Source: Actinomycetes bacterium (GTDB lineage: Bacteria; Actinomycetota; Acidimicrobiia; Acidimicrobiales; Palsa-688). From it: a stretch of 5,158 bases of DNA. A program made the translations under genes and the position numbers. Position 1 is the first letter of the stretch, and each line of letters starts with the position of its first letter. The stretch lies in assembly GCA_021827225.1 (NCBI GenBank), contig JAKAXG010000381.1, positions 1 to 5,158 on the forward strand, read 5' to 3'. Of the stretch, positions 1 through 4,905 are shown in pieces. The notes under the pieces were generated by a model that did no database searches, was not told the origin of the DNA, and worked only from the letters and a program-made list of their open reading frames with translations.

Positions 1-258
1 GCTCTTCAGCTCGGCGCAGCGGGACTCCGCCTGCTCCAGGTCGGCCCGGCGGTGCTGCTGGACCGTCTCGAAAGCGTCGCCCAGCGCCTGCCCGCAGGTC
101 GGGCACTCGCCTTCCCCCGACAGCGACGCCGAGCGTTCGAGGGCCTGGCGGGCCCGGGCCGAGTCGGCCTCGGCCGCCCGGAGCAGGGCCACGGCCGCCG
201 CGGCTTCCTCCCTCAGCGCCGACGCCGCCTCCTCGGCCCGGGCGAGGTCCGCCTCGTC
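1..258 (-). pseudogene. sbcC: SbcC/Rad50-type exonuclease subunit, zinc-hook fragment lacking its 5' half (runs off left edge)
   Basis: Reading the minus strand with codons ending at positions 3, 2, 1 gives an Ala/Glu/Arg-rich coiled coil. It begins near residues VDEADLARAEEAASALREE, is broken by GECPTCGQALGDAF, and resumes as coiled coil to the window edge. CPTC (positions 105-94) is the CxxC zinc hook that joins two SbcC/Rad50 arms; the family partners the SbcD/Mre11 nuclease in processing double-strand ends and hairpins. Upstream, the similarity fades at about 258-267 and the frame is closed by TAA at 321-319. The N-terminal Walker A half and first arm that should precede the hook are therefore absent. 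No ribosome binding site supports an internal start (a GTG lies at 267-265). I read this as a 5'-truncated relic; the 3' part lies outside the window. Another hook-bearing SMC-like ATPase is possible. Confidence 0.72.
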
Positions 259-345
259 GACCCGCACGCACGCTGTTGCTGTCGTCTGGGGTGGCAGCGA
301 GTGAACTTGCTCGGCGGGTTACTGAGCCGTTTCCAAGGGACATGT

Positions 346-768
346 CTAGATGGGCAGCCCGAAGCCGGAAACGTCTCGGCGCGCCTTATCCGCGATGCGC
401 ATCGCCAAGTCGAGTGCGCTAGCTCGATGCCCCCTGGTCGCGTTACTTCCCGAACTGTTCTCGTCACCATCCCGGCCAGCAGCACGACCCTTTACCATCG
501 CTTCTGCTTCGTCGAGAAGCGGCGCAACGTGCCGCGTCTGGACCATCCGAGCTCTGAGCGCTTGCTGATAGAACTGTCTGGTGAGCGCGGCCGGTTCTTT
601 CTGATCCCGGCCCGTGTCGGATCCGGTGTCCATGAGTTCCAGGAATGCCGACAGAAATGAGCTGTAGACAGCGAAACGTTGTTCGCGGCGGAATTCGCCC
701 CACCGGACGAAGAACCCGAGTACTACCCCTGCGATACCCGCCGTCGCGGCGATTGCTGCGGCCGTCAA
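346..768 (-). CDS. Small membrane-anchored hypothetical protein (140 aa)
   Basis: I do not recognise a named family. One hydrophobic segment occupies residues about 2-21 (Ala/Gly/Ile/Val-rich, ending VVLGFFV). It is followed at once by a basic-amphipathic stretch, RWGEFRREQRFAVYSSFLSAF, then a charged, probably helical region to about residue 90 (LTRQFYQQALRARMVQTRH, LLDEAEAMVKG), a polar Gly/Asn/Ser linker and a C-terminal helix (SALDLAMRIADKARRDV). The positive charges after the segment suggest the C-terminus is cytoplasmic. Single-helix proteins with a following R-x-E-x-R...Y..FL.A pattern are common uncharacterised actinobacterial proteins (general recollection). I chose TTG at 768 because AGAGGAG lies 8 bases upstream. 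An in-frame ATG at 840 has no good ribosome binding site and would add 24 residues that look non-coding. The gene lies alone on lower-GC DNA (58-62%) between two broken genes, so it may be imported cargo. Confidence 0.6.
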   Translation of the reverse strand: MTAAAIAATAGIAGVVLGFFVRWGEFRREQRFAVYSSFLSAFLELMDTGSDTGRDQKEPAALTRQFYQQALRARMVQTRHVAPLLDEAEAMVKGRAAGRDGDENSSGSNATRGHRASALDLAMRIADKARRDVSGFGLPI

Positions 769-776
769 AGGAGTGA

Positions 777-783
777 CTCCTCT
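777..783 (-). promoter_or_regulatory. Ribosome binding site deciding a TTG start
   Basis: On the minus strand AGAGGAG is followed by 8 bases and then TTG at 768-766. This is a near-ideal Shine-Dalgarno match and spacing. It favours the TTG over the in-frame ATG at 840, which is preceded only by a weak GGAT. Confidence 0.6.
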
Positions 784-866
784 CGCCTTGGGATAATTCC
801 CCAGTATTGCCGAGCGTCGGCAGTGTGTGGCCGCAGGCATGTGCTTATCCGGTGCGGCCTTGCGTC

Positions 867-896
867 GTCATAATTCTCGGGATGGCCAGCTGCGAA
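867..896 (-). promoter_or_regulatory. Candidate promoter for the small membrane protein gene
   Basis: On the minus strand TTCGCA (896-891) and TATGAC (872-867) are separated by 18 bases. Each matches four of six bases of the sigma-70 type -35 and -10 consensus. Transcription would begin near 860 and leave a leader of about 90 bases before the TTG start at 768. This rests on motif resemblance only. Confidence 0.25.
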
Positions 897-1010
897 GGCG
901 GTCGACCGTTGCTGGAGCCGTTACCGGGACGCCGTTGCAGCGCCTACCTGGGCCAAGTCATGCGCCAGTGACACTCTTTGGTCGTCCGGTCCCTGTGCTT
1001 CCGGCTGAGC

Positions 1011-1019
1011 ACCCTAGCA
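1011..1019 (-). promoter_or_regulatory. Extended -10 like element (TGCTAGGGT)
   Basis: Minus-strand TGC followed by TAGGGT looks like an actinobacterial extended -10 element (TGN plus TANNNT). No good -35 box sits at the usual distance. If real, it would drive the small membrane protein gene with a leader of more than 230 bases, which makes it a weaker candidate than the one at 867-896. Confidence 0.22.
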
Positions 1020-1093
1020 TCGCCCCTCGGGCTTCTGACGGTCATGCGCTCAGGCACGCGTGGGCGGTTGCCGCCTCATGCATGTGGTGACCG

Positions 1094-1112
1094 TCAGCGT
1101 GGTACACGCTGA
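1094..1112. repeat. Perfect 8-bp inverted repeat with 3-bp centre
   Basis: TCAGCGTG, GTA, CACGCTGA: the arms are exact reverse complements, giving a 19-bp near-palindrome. Such a site could bind a dimeric regulator, or form a small stem-loop in RNA. It has no T-run beside it, so it is not a normal terminator. No adjacent regulator gene is visible in the window. Confidence 0.6.
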
Positions 1113-1154
1113 TCGCGGAGGTCGAGCTGCGATAACCGGGTCTTCATGGCCCTC

Positions 1155-1175
1155 GGGGTTTGGGGCAGGGTAGGG
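1155..1175 (+). other. G-quadruplex motif
   Basis: Four G-runs (GGGG at 1155-1158, GGGG at 1162-1165, GGG at 1168-1170, GGG at 1173-1175) are joined by loops of 3, 2 and 2 bases (TTT, CA, TA). This satisfies the usual G3+N1-7 rule with unusually short loops, which generally favours a stable fold. It lies on the plus strand about 70 bases before the inferred IS left end. Function is unknown; chance formation in GC-rich DNA is possible. Confidence 0.55.
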
Positions 1176-1223
1176 CTTCCCCGTTCACCTCAGTTGGCGA
1201 TGCCGTGACCCTAAACAGAAAGG

Positions 1224-1245
1224 GGGGCCGGCCGGGACCGGCTCC
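1224..1245. repeat. GC-rich hairpin abutting the IS relic
   Basis: Bases 1224-1231 pair with 1238-1245 around a six-base centre (CCGGGA), forming an eight-pair stem with one G-T pair. Read on the minus strand the stem is followed by CCCCCCTTTCTGTTT, a weak pyrimidine tract like a degenerate intrinsic terminator. No intact minus-strand gene ends here, so it may be a remnant. It stops exactly where the inferred IS left end begins. Confidence 0.4.
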
Positions 1246-1466
1246 TGAATCGCGCCGGGATCGGTGACTGCTTCTACCTCTGAGAGGATGGAGCAGCGTC
1301 AGAGAGCACGCAGGGCAAGAGGGCGCCTCGTCCGCCGCATCCGGTGGAGTTCCGGGAGCGGGCGGTTCGGATGGTCTTCGAGCATCAAGACGAGTACCCG
1401 TCTCAGTGGAAGGCGATCCAGTCGATTTCGGAGAAGTTGAAGGTCGATCACGAGAGTCTTCGCCAG
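1246..1466 (+). mobile_element. IS3-family insertion sequence, 5' relic
   Basis: The piece contains the start of an IS3-type OrfA (see the orfA entry). It is preceded by a leader starting TGAATCGCGCCGGGA at 1246, which has the TGA start and GC-rich look of actinobacterial IS3 ends; I place the left terminus there by inference. About 220 bases remain of an element normally about 1.2-1.5 kb long. OrfB with its DDE catalytic domain, the right inverted repeat and any target duplication are missing, so it cannot transpose by itself. It ends abruptly at phosphatase-derived sequence. Confidence 0.55.
1308..1466 (+). pseudogene. IS3-family transposase OrfA, N-terminal fragment
   Basis: The frame reads RPPHPVEFRERAVRMVFEHQ, then DEYPSQWKAIQSISEKLKVD and HESLRQ. 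This is the N-terminal helix-turn-helix of IS3 OrfA, which binds the element's ends; the family usually continues with W and a basic helix. It stops at codon 1464-1466 and runs in frame into unrelated Ala-rich and then phosphatase-like sequence. A full OrfA is about 100 residues, of which roughly 50 remain. The original start is unclear: ACG at 1308-1310 sits where an ATG would be expected, and the first usable start in frame is GTG at 1344. No product with transposase function is expected. Confidence 0.75.
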
Positions 1467-1981
1467 GGCGCCGCGGCCGCCGCGCCGGACCTGGAGTCGG
1501 CTCCCGCAGCCGCGACGGGAGTGCTGGAACGTCGGGCCCGCCTGGTCGACGGCGCGCTGGGCGCCACCGCGTTCGTCGCGGTCATTGGCGCCGCGGCCGG
1601 AACGGTCAGCTACTGCAACGCCGGGCAGGTTCCGCCCATCCTGGTCGGCCCGGACAGATCGATCGTGGAGCTGGAGGGAGCGAGATCGCCTCTGCCTGCG
1701 CCCTGAATGAAGACGGGGCCCATCCCGAGGCCACGGTCAGCTTCGCGCCCGGATCGCTGCTCGTGGCGTTCACCGACGGTCTGGTCGAACGGCCAGGCGA
1801 GGACCTTAGCCGCGGATACGAGCGTCTCCGTCGCTTCCTGGAAGCCGCCCCCACCAACCTCGACGAGTGCGCCGATGCCGTCCTGGAAGCGGCGCTGCAC
1901 CGACACCTCCGCACGGACGACCTCGCCATGGTCGTCGTCGGCCATCGACAACCACGCGGGGAGCGAGCTTCGTTGGCCTAG
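1467..1981 (+). pseudogene. SpoIIE/RsbU-type PP2C serine phosphatase, C-terminal remnant with frameshift
   Basis: Family members dephosphorylate anti-sigma-factor antagonists and are often fused to sensor domains. Seen here are VLERRARLVDGALGATAFVA, YCNAGQVPP (normally NAGHPP), then after a frame change PEATVSFAPGSLLVAFTDGL VERPGE and TDDLAMVVV, which are the last three conserved blocks of the domain. Missing are the N-terminal half with its metal-binding Asp motifs and any sensor domain. The frame that carries NAGQVPP ends at TGA 1704-1706. The continuation lies in another frame, so about one base has been lost between roughly 1686 and 1704, or there is a sequencing error. The upstream part is joined in frame to IS3 OrfA. 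The TAG stop at 1979-1981 lies 17 bases from the stop of the convergent hydrolase gene. The remnant is almost certainly inactive. Confidence 0.75.
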
Positions 1982-1998
1982 CCGGCGGGGTCGTCCCG

Positions 1999-4149
1999 TC
2001 AGCTCTGGCCCGGAGTGGCCGGCGGGGAGATGCACGGCCCAGCCCCGCAGACGTTCACGATCTGCCCGGTCTCGAGGAACACCGCCTCCTGCTGCTGGGC
2101 GGCAGGGACCAGCCGCTGGTCCTCGTGGGGGTCGTGGCCCGACGGTGGCGGTACGTTGGCCAGCGGGGCGGGAGCCTCGCCGGGCGTGTACCACATGAAT
2201 ATGGCCGATCCCCGGTACCCCGCCGCGGGGAGCGTCGGGATCCCCCAGAACGGGTCGTAGGAGACCACGCCCGGCGGGAGCGCCGGCCGGTGGGCGGCGG
2301 CGCCGACGGTGCGGGCCTCCATCTCGGTGGCGACGTTCGCCACCTGATGGTCACCGAACGCTTCCTGGATCAGCACCTGGTGGGGAGGGGTCCCGGGCAG
2401 CGGGTCGCTGGTCATGTGCTGGGCGTAGCCGTCGGGGTCGCCGCGGTCCCAGAGCATCTGGATCAGCGAGAAGATCAGCTGCTGGTCCAGCTTGTCGGGA
2501 TAGGCCTGGTTCATGATCTGGAGGAAAGCCTGGCCGTCGGTGGAACGGTTGATCAGAACCGAGTAGTTCATGGCGCCCACCCCCAGCACGGCCCGGGTGA
2601 ACTCGTTGGACACGGCCGTCAGCGCCCCCCCGAGGATCCCGCCCTGGCTGTAGCCGAGATACGACAGCTGGGCGGGGTCGATGAGCCCGACATCGCCGTT
2701 ACCGCCGCGGAAGGCGGGGCTGGAGTCGAAGCCCTGGGGTGCGGTCATGAGCCGGCCGAGGAACAGCTCGTCGAGCATCGCCTGCTGCAGCCGGTCGGGA
2801 ACCGTGGGGAAGAGAGAGAAGTTCTGGAACACCTTGATGACCGTCGGGACGTCCTGGGAGGCCATGCCGATCTCGTCGGTCGCGCAGAAGACGAAGTCCT
2901 GCCCGTTGGCGAACTCCTCCACGTCGCGGCTGTTCAACTCGGAGACGCTGCCGAGCAGCCCGTGGCCGTACAGGGAGGCATGGCCGGGATAGGCGGTGTC
3001 GGTCGTGCTGGTGCCGTCGGCGACGGCCGAGCGGGGGATGTCACAGAGGAAGTTGGCCTGCTGGACGTTGCCCGGTAGCTGAACCGGCTCGCCGTTGGTG
3101 GAGCCGGTGTAGTTGAAGCTCGACCCCGGGGGACCGCCCGGCTGGTTCAAGAAGCTGGGAACGTCGAACGTGCCCGAGACCTGCCTGGCCAGATACGGGT
3201 TCTGGGTCACGGTGAAGTTGGTGACGCCCGACACCTGGAACGTGGGGGCGGCGTTGCCCAGCTGGGCGAAGGCCTGGTCGCGGATGGAGAGCATCGGGCC
3301 GGCGATGTTGTGCTCGCTGGCCACCGTGAAGTCCCAGGCCAGTTGCAGGTTGGAGCAGCCGACGCCGGCGCCGTGCAGGGAGGCGAGCATCCGCCGGTAG
3401 CGGGGGAGCTCGGCGGCCAGCGCCGAGGTGAGGCCGGCCCTCGCCCGGTCGGGGTGTCCCCGGTGCGCGGCGGGGCAGGCGGCGTCGCGCAGCGCGGCGA
3501 ATGCGGGGTTGGTGGGCAGCACCGCCCCGGCCGAGTTGCGCAGGTCGCGGATGGCCACGATGTAGCGGTGGCCCATGGCCAGGTTCACCGCCGGGCGCAG
3601 GATGAGGGCCTGCTGCGCGGGGTCGCCGGCGGCGTTGGCGTCGAGCTCGGCGAAGAAGGGATGCAGCTGGCCGGTGGCGGCGTCGATGATCAGTATGGGG
3701 GACCGCCGTGACAGAGACGCGGCGATGTCGGTGATGCTGGGCGCCCCGCTGGCTGAAAGGTCGACGCCGGGGAACTGGGTGAGGATCTCCGCCCCCGGGC
3801 TGAACCCGTTGCTGCGGTCCCACGCCGAGGGATCGATGGGGATGCCGGCGGCGTTCTTGGGCATGGCCGTGGCGGGCAGGTCGACCCTGAGCCCGGTGGA
3901 GCTGTGAGGGTCGACGGTGGTGAAGTAGTTGTCGGGGAAGGGCAGCAGGCAGTACGAGGACGCCTCGATCGGGTCGCACGGCTGGGCGGCGCTGACCCGC
4001 CCCGACCCGGTCGGCGGCCCCCCGGGTCGGTTCCCGCTTCCGGGGGCGGCCAGACCGATCCCCGGCATGAAGCCGACCGCCGTCACGGCGGCCAGCACGG
4101 CCACCGCGGGGACGGCGATGCGCCTGCGAAACAGAGACCGGATAGGCAT
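1999..4149 (-). CDS. Secreted alpha/beta-hydrolase-like protein (lipase/esterase-type, 716 aa)
   Basis: Start is ATG 4149, chosen for GGAGGT six bases upstream and the signal peptide it opens (basic MPIRSLFRRR, hydrophobic core to about residue 33, cleavage near LAA-P, residues 33-36). The mature N-terminal part carries C58 and C67, FPDNYF (71-76), a SPILIIDAATGQLHPFF strand region and LAWDFTVAS around W272. This resembles the N-terminal domain of bacterial virulence-factor-lipase-like hydrolases, from memory. The C-terminal half has YGHGLLGS (394-401), the nucleophile elbow GYSQGG with Ser501, probable acid Asp600 in FGDHQV, and His672 or His675 near GHDPHEDQR as the likely base; His601 is an alternative. 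C701 and C706 near the end may form a disulphide. It should act outside the membrane on an ester or similar bond; the substrate is unknown. It ends 17 bases from a convergent phosphatase relic and has no clear terminator. Confidence 0.88.
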   Translation of the reverse strand: MPIRSLFRRRIAVPAVAVLAAVTAVGFMPGIGLAAPGSGNRPGGPPTGSGRVSAAQPCDPIEASSYCLLPFPDNYFTTVDPHSSTGLRVDLPATAMPKNAAGIPIDPSAWDRSNGFSPGAEILTQFPGVDLSASGAPSITDIAASLSRRSPILIIDAATGQLHPFFAELDANAAGDPAQQALILRPAVNLAMGHRYIVAIRDLRNSAGAVLPTNPAFAALRDAACPAAHRGHPDRARAGLTSALAAELPRYRRMLASLHGAGVGCSNLQLAWDFTVASEHNIAGPMLSIRDQAFAQLGNAAPTFQVSGVTNFTVTQNPYLARQVSGTFDVPSFLNQPGGPPGSSFNYTGSTNGEPVQLPGNVQQANFLCDIPRSAVADGTSTTDTAYPGHASLYGHGLLGSVSELNSRDVEEFANGQDFVFCATDEIGMASQDVPTVIKVFQNFSLFPTVPDRLQQAMLDELFLGRLMTAPQGFDSSPAFRGGNGDVGLIDPAQLSYLGYSQGGILGGALTAVSNEFTRAVLGVGAMNYSVLINRSTDGQAFLQIMNQAYPDKLDQQLIFSLIQMLWDRGDPDGYAQHMTSDPLPGTPPHQVLIQEAFGDHQVANVATEMEARTVGAAAHRPALPPGVVSYDPFWGIPTLPAAGYRGSAIFMWYTPGEAPAPLANVPPPSGHDPHEDQRLVPAAQQQEAVFLETGQIVNVCGAGPCISPPATPGQS

Positions 4150-4155
4150 GAGCCC

Positions 4156-4161
4156 ACCTCC
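4156..4161 (-). promoter_or_regulatory. Strong ribosome binding site of the secreted hydrolase
   Basis: Minus-strand GGAGGT stands six bases before ATG 4149. It fixes the start and excludes the longer open frame reaching to 4296, whose extra 49 residues (rich in Gly, Pro and Arg) precede the signal peptide. Confidence 0.8.
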
Positions 4162-4218
4162 CTCAGGTTCCACCCTCTGATGCCCCCGGTCACGGTCACC
4201 CCCGACCGAGCGGAACCC

Positions 4219-4249
4219 ACCGTAGCACCACGGTCGGCGGGGGCCGTGA
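4219..4249 (-). promoter_or_regulatory. Candidate promoter with overlapping inverted repeat
   Basis: On the minus strand TACGGT (4224-4219) fits the actinobacterial TANNNT -10 pattern. A weak -35 candidate, TCACGG (4249-4244), lies 19 bases upstream. A 5-bp inverted repeat (ACCGT at 4219-4223 and ACGGT at 4230-4234) covers the -10 box and could be an operator. Transcription would begin near 4212 and give a leader of about 60 bases for the secreted hydrolase, allowing separate control from the kinase/lipoprotein pair. Confidence 0.3.
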
Positions 4250-4292
4250 GCCGTCCGATGCCCCGGGGCGCCGGGGCCCGGCGGGGCAGGCC

Positions 4293-4310
4293 CCACCAGC
4301 CGCTGGGTGG
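4293..4310 (-). terminator. Possible stem-loop after the lipoprotein gene
   Basis: Four bases after the GerMN stop the minus strand folds as CCA(C)CCAG, loop CGG, CTGGTGG, a seven-pair stem with one bulged C. More G/C-rich stems follow (GGGGCCTGCCCC, then a GCCCCGGCGCCCCGGGGC region). There is no T-run, so termination would be of the U-less type at best. It may also stabilise the mRNA 3' end. Confidence 0.3.
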
Positions 4311-4314
4311 AGAG

Positions 4315-4905
4315 TCAAGCGGCGGTGGAAGGTATGAGTTTCGGGTAGTCGTCGCGCGACACCGGGGCCGACGTGCCGGAGCCGTCACCACGGGGGACCT
4401 CGGTGACCGTGCCGGTGAGCTGGAACTGGACCTGACCGATCCCCGGTCTGGTCGTGAGGGTGCAGACGATCTGGGCTACCGCGTTCAACTGGTCGGTCGC
4501 CGACTCGGTGCCGAAATCGGCATCGAGGACCACCTTGGCCACCCCTCCGGTGACGGTGGCGGTGATCCCGGGCGTGACGGCCGTGTTCAGCCCCTGGACC
4601 TGTTCCTGGGGGGTGGGAGGCTGGGCGAGTGCCTGGAGGATGTCGTTCAGATCCGGGTGGCCGGTCAACCGGCGGGTGACAGGCCTGAGCGGACCGCTGC
4701 TCTGAGCCAGGCAGAGCGTCACCGCGGTCGTCGTCGGCCCGGCCGGGACGGTCGTGGTGGTGGTGGAGGGGCTGGCGCCGAGCAGCCCCGATGGGACTTC
4801 CCTGTCCGGAGCCACGTGGACGCTGTCCTGCGTAGGTACCCCGCACCCGGTCAGGCCGGCCACGCCGATCCACAGCGCCGCGTGCCGCCACCAGCCGGGT
4901 CTCAC
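4315..4905 (-). CDS. GerMN-domain lipoprotein (196 aa), LpqB-like context
   Basis: The N-terminus is a lipoprotein signal: basic MRPGWWRH, a short hydrophobic core, and lipobox LTGC with Cys21 as the lipidated residue. A Ser/Thr/Pro linker (STTTTTVPAGPTTTAV, about 46-61) leads to a GerMN domain at about residues 62-168: PLRPVTRRL, then LNDILQALAQPPTPQEQVQG, TATVTGGVAKVVLDADF and LNAVAQIVCTLTTRPGIGQV. A short polar tail follows. GerMN domains are found in spore germination protein GerM and in actinobacterial LpqB, which sits beside the MtrAB two-component system and affects kinase output. Here the gene starts with GTG 4905-4903, which overlaps the kinase stop as GTGA, so translation is probably coupled. 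Unlike LpqB, the C-terminal beta-propeller is absent. It is probably an outer-face membrane-anchored partner of the kinase; that role is inferred from context. Confidence 0.85.
   Translation of the reverse strand: MRPGWWRHAALWIGVAGLTGCGVPTQDSVHVAPDREVPSGLLGASPSTTTTTVPAGPTTTAVTLCLAQSSGPLRPVTRRLTGHPDLNDILQALAQPPTPQEQVQGLNTAVTPGITATVTGGVAKVVLDADFGTESATDQLNAVAQIVCTLTTRPGIGQVQFQLTGTVTEVPRGDGSGTSAPVSRDDYPKLIPSTAA

Larger units (their letters stand above)
841..1245. other. Gene-poor stretch with structured elements
   Basis: I find no convincing gene on either strand here. The open frame at 827-1090 on the plus strand has no ribosome binding site, no recognisable domain and an unnatural Arg/Pro/Ser composition. 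The stretch does contain two weak minus-strand promoter candidates (near 1011 and 867), a perfect inverted repeat (1094-1112), a four-run G-quadruplex motif (1155-1175) and a hairpin (1224-1245). The line 781-840 just before it counts 60% G+C, against 75-85% in lines I counted in the flanking genes, which suggests different ancestry or relaxed selection. Confidence 0.5.

Noticed and set aside
52..660. Plus-strand open frame of 202 codons
   Set aside because: It is the antisense shadow of the SbcC fragment and of the small membrane protein gene; its sequence is Arg/Pro/Gly-rich with no domain.
769..840. ATG at 840 as the start of the small membrane protein
   Set aside because: Only a weak GGAT lies upstream, and the added 24 residues look non-coding, whereas TTG 768 has AGAGGAG at 8 bases.
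827..1090. Plus-strand open frame of 87 codons in the gene-poor stretch
   Set aside because: No ribosome binding site, no recognisable motif, and a composition typical of non-coding GC-rich DNA.
1680..1706. Programmed -1 frameshift in the phosphatase remnant
   Set aside because: No slippery heptamer is visible; a lost base in a decaying gene or a sequencing error fits better.
1981..2027. Direct repeat GCCGGCGGGG at 1981-1990 and 2018-2027
   Set aside because: Ten bases of pure G/C in such GC-rich DNA is readily expected by chance, and the second copy is inside the hydrolase coding region.
1610..2194. Minus-strand frame across the phosphatase remnant
   Set aside because: It is antisense to the SpoIIE-like blocks, which are clearly coding on the plus strand, and shows no domain of its own.
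1867..3078. Plus-strand open frame of 403 codons
   Set aside because: Shadow of the secreted hydrolase; the minus strand has the signal peptide, nucleophile elbow and ribosome binding site.
4119..4149. Twin-arginine signal in the hydrolase (FRRRIAVPA)
   Set aside because: The residues after the arginines do not fit the S-R-R-x-F-L-K pattern; ordinary Sec export is more likely.
4150..4296. Longer N-terminus for the secreted hydrolase (start at 4296)
   Set aside because: It would bury the signal peptide behind 49 Gly/Pro/Arg-rich residues, and ATG 4149 has an excellent ribosome binding site.
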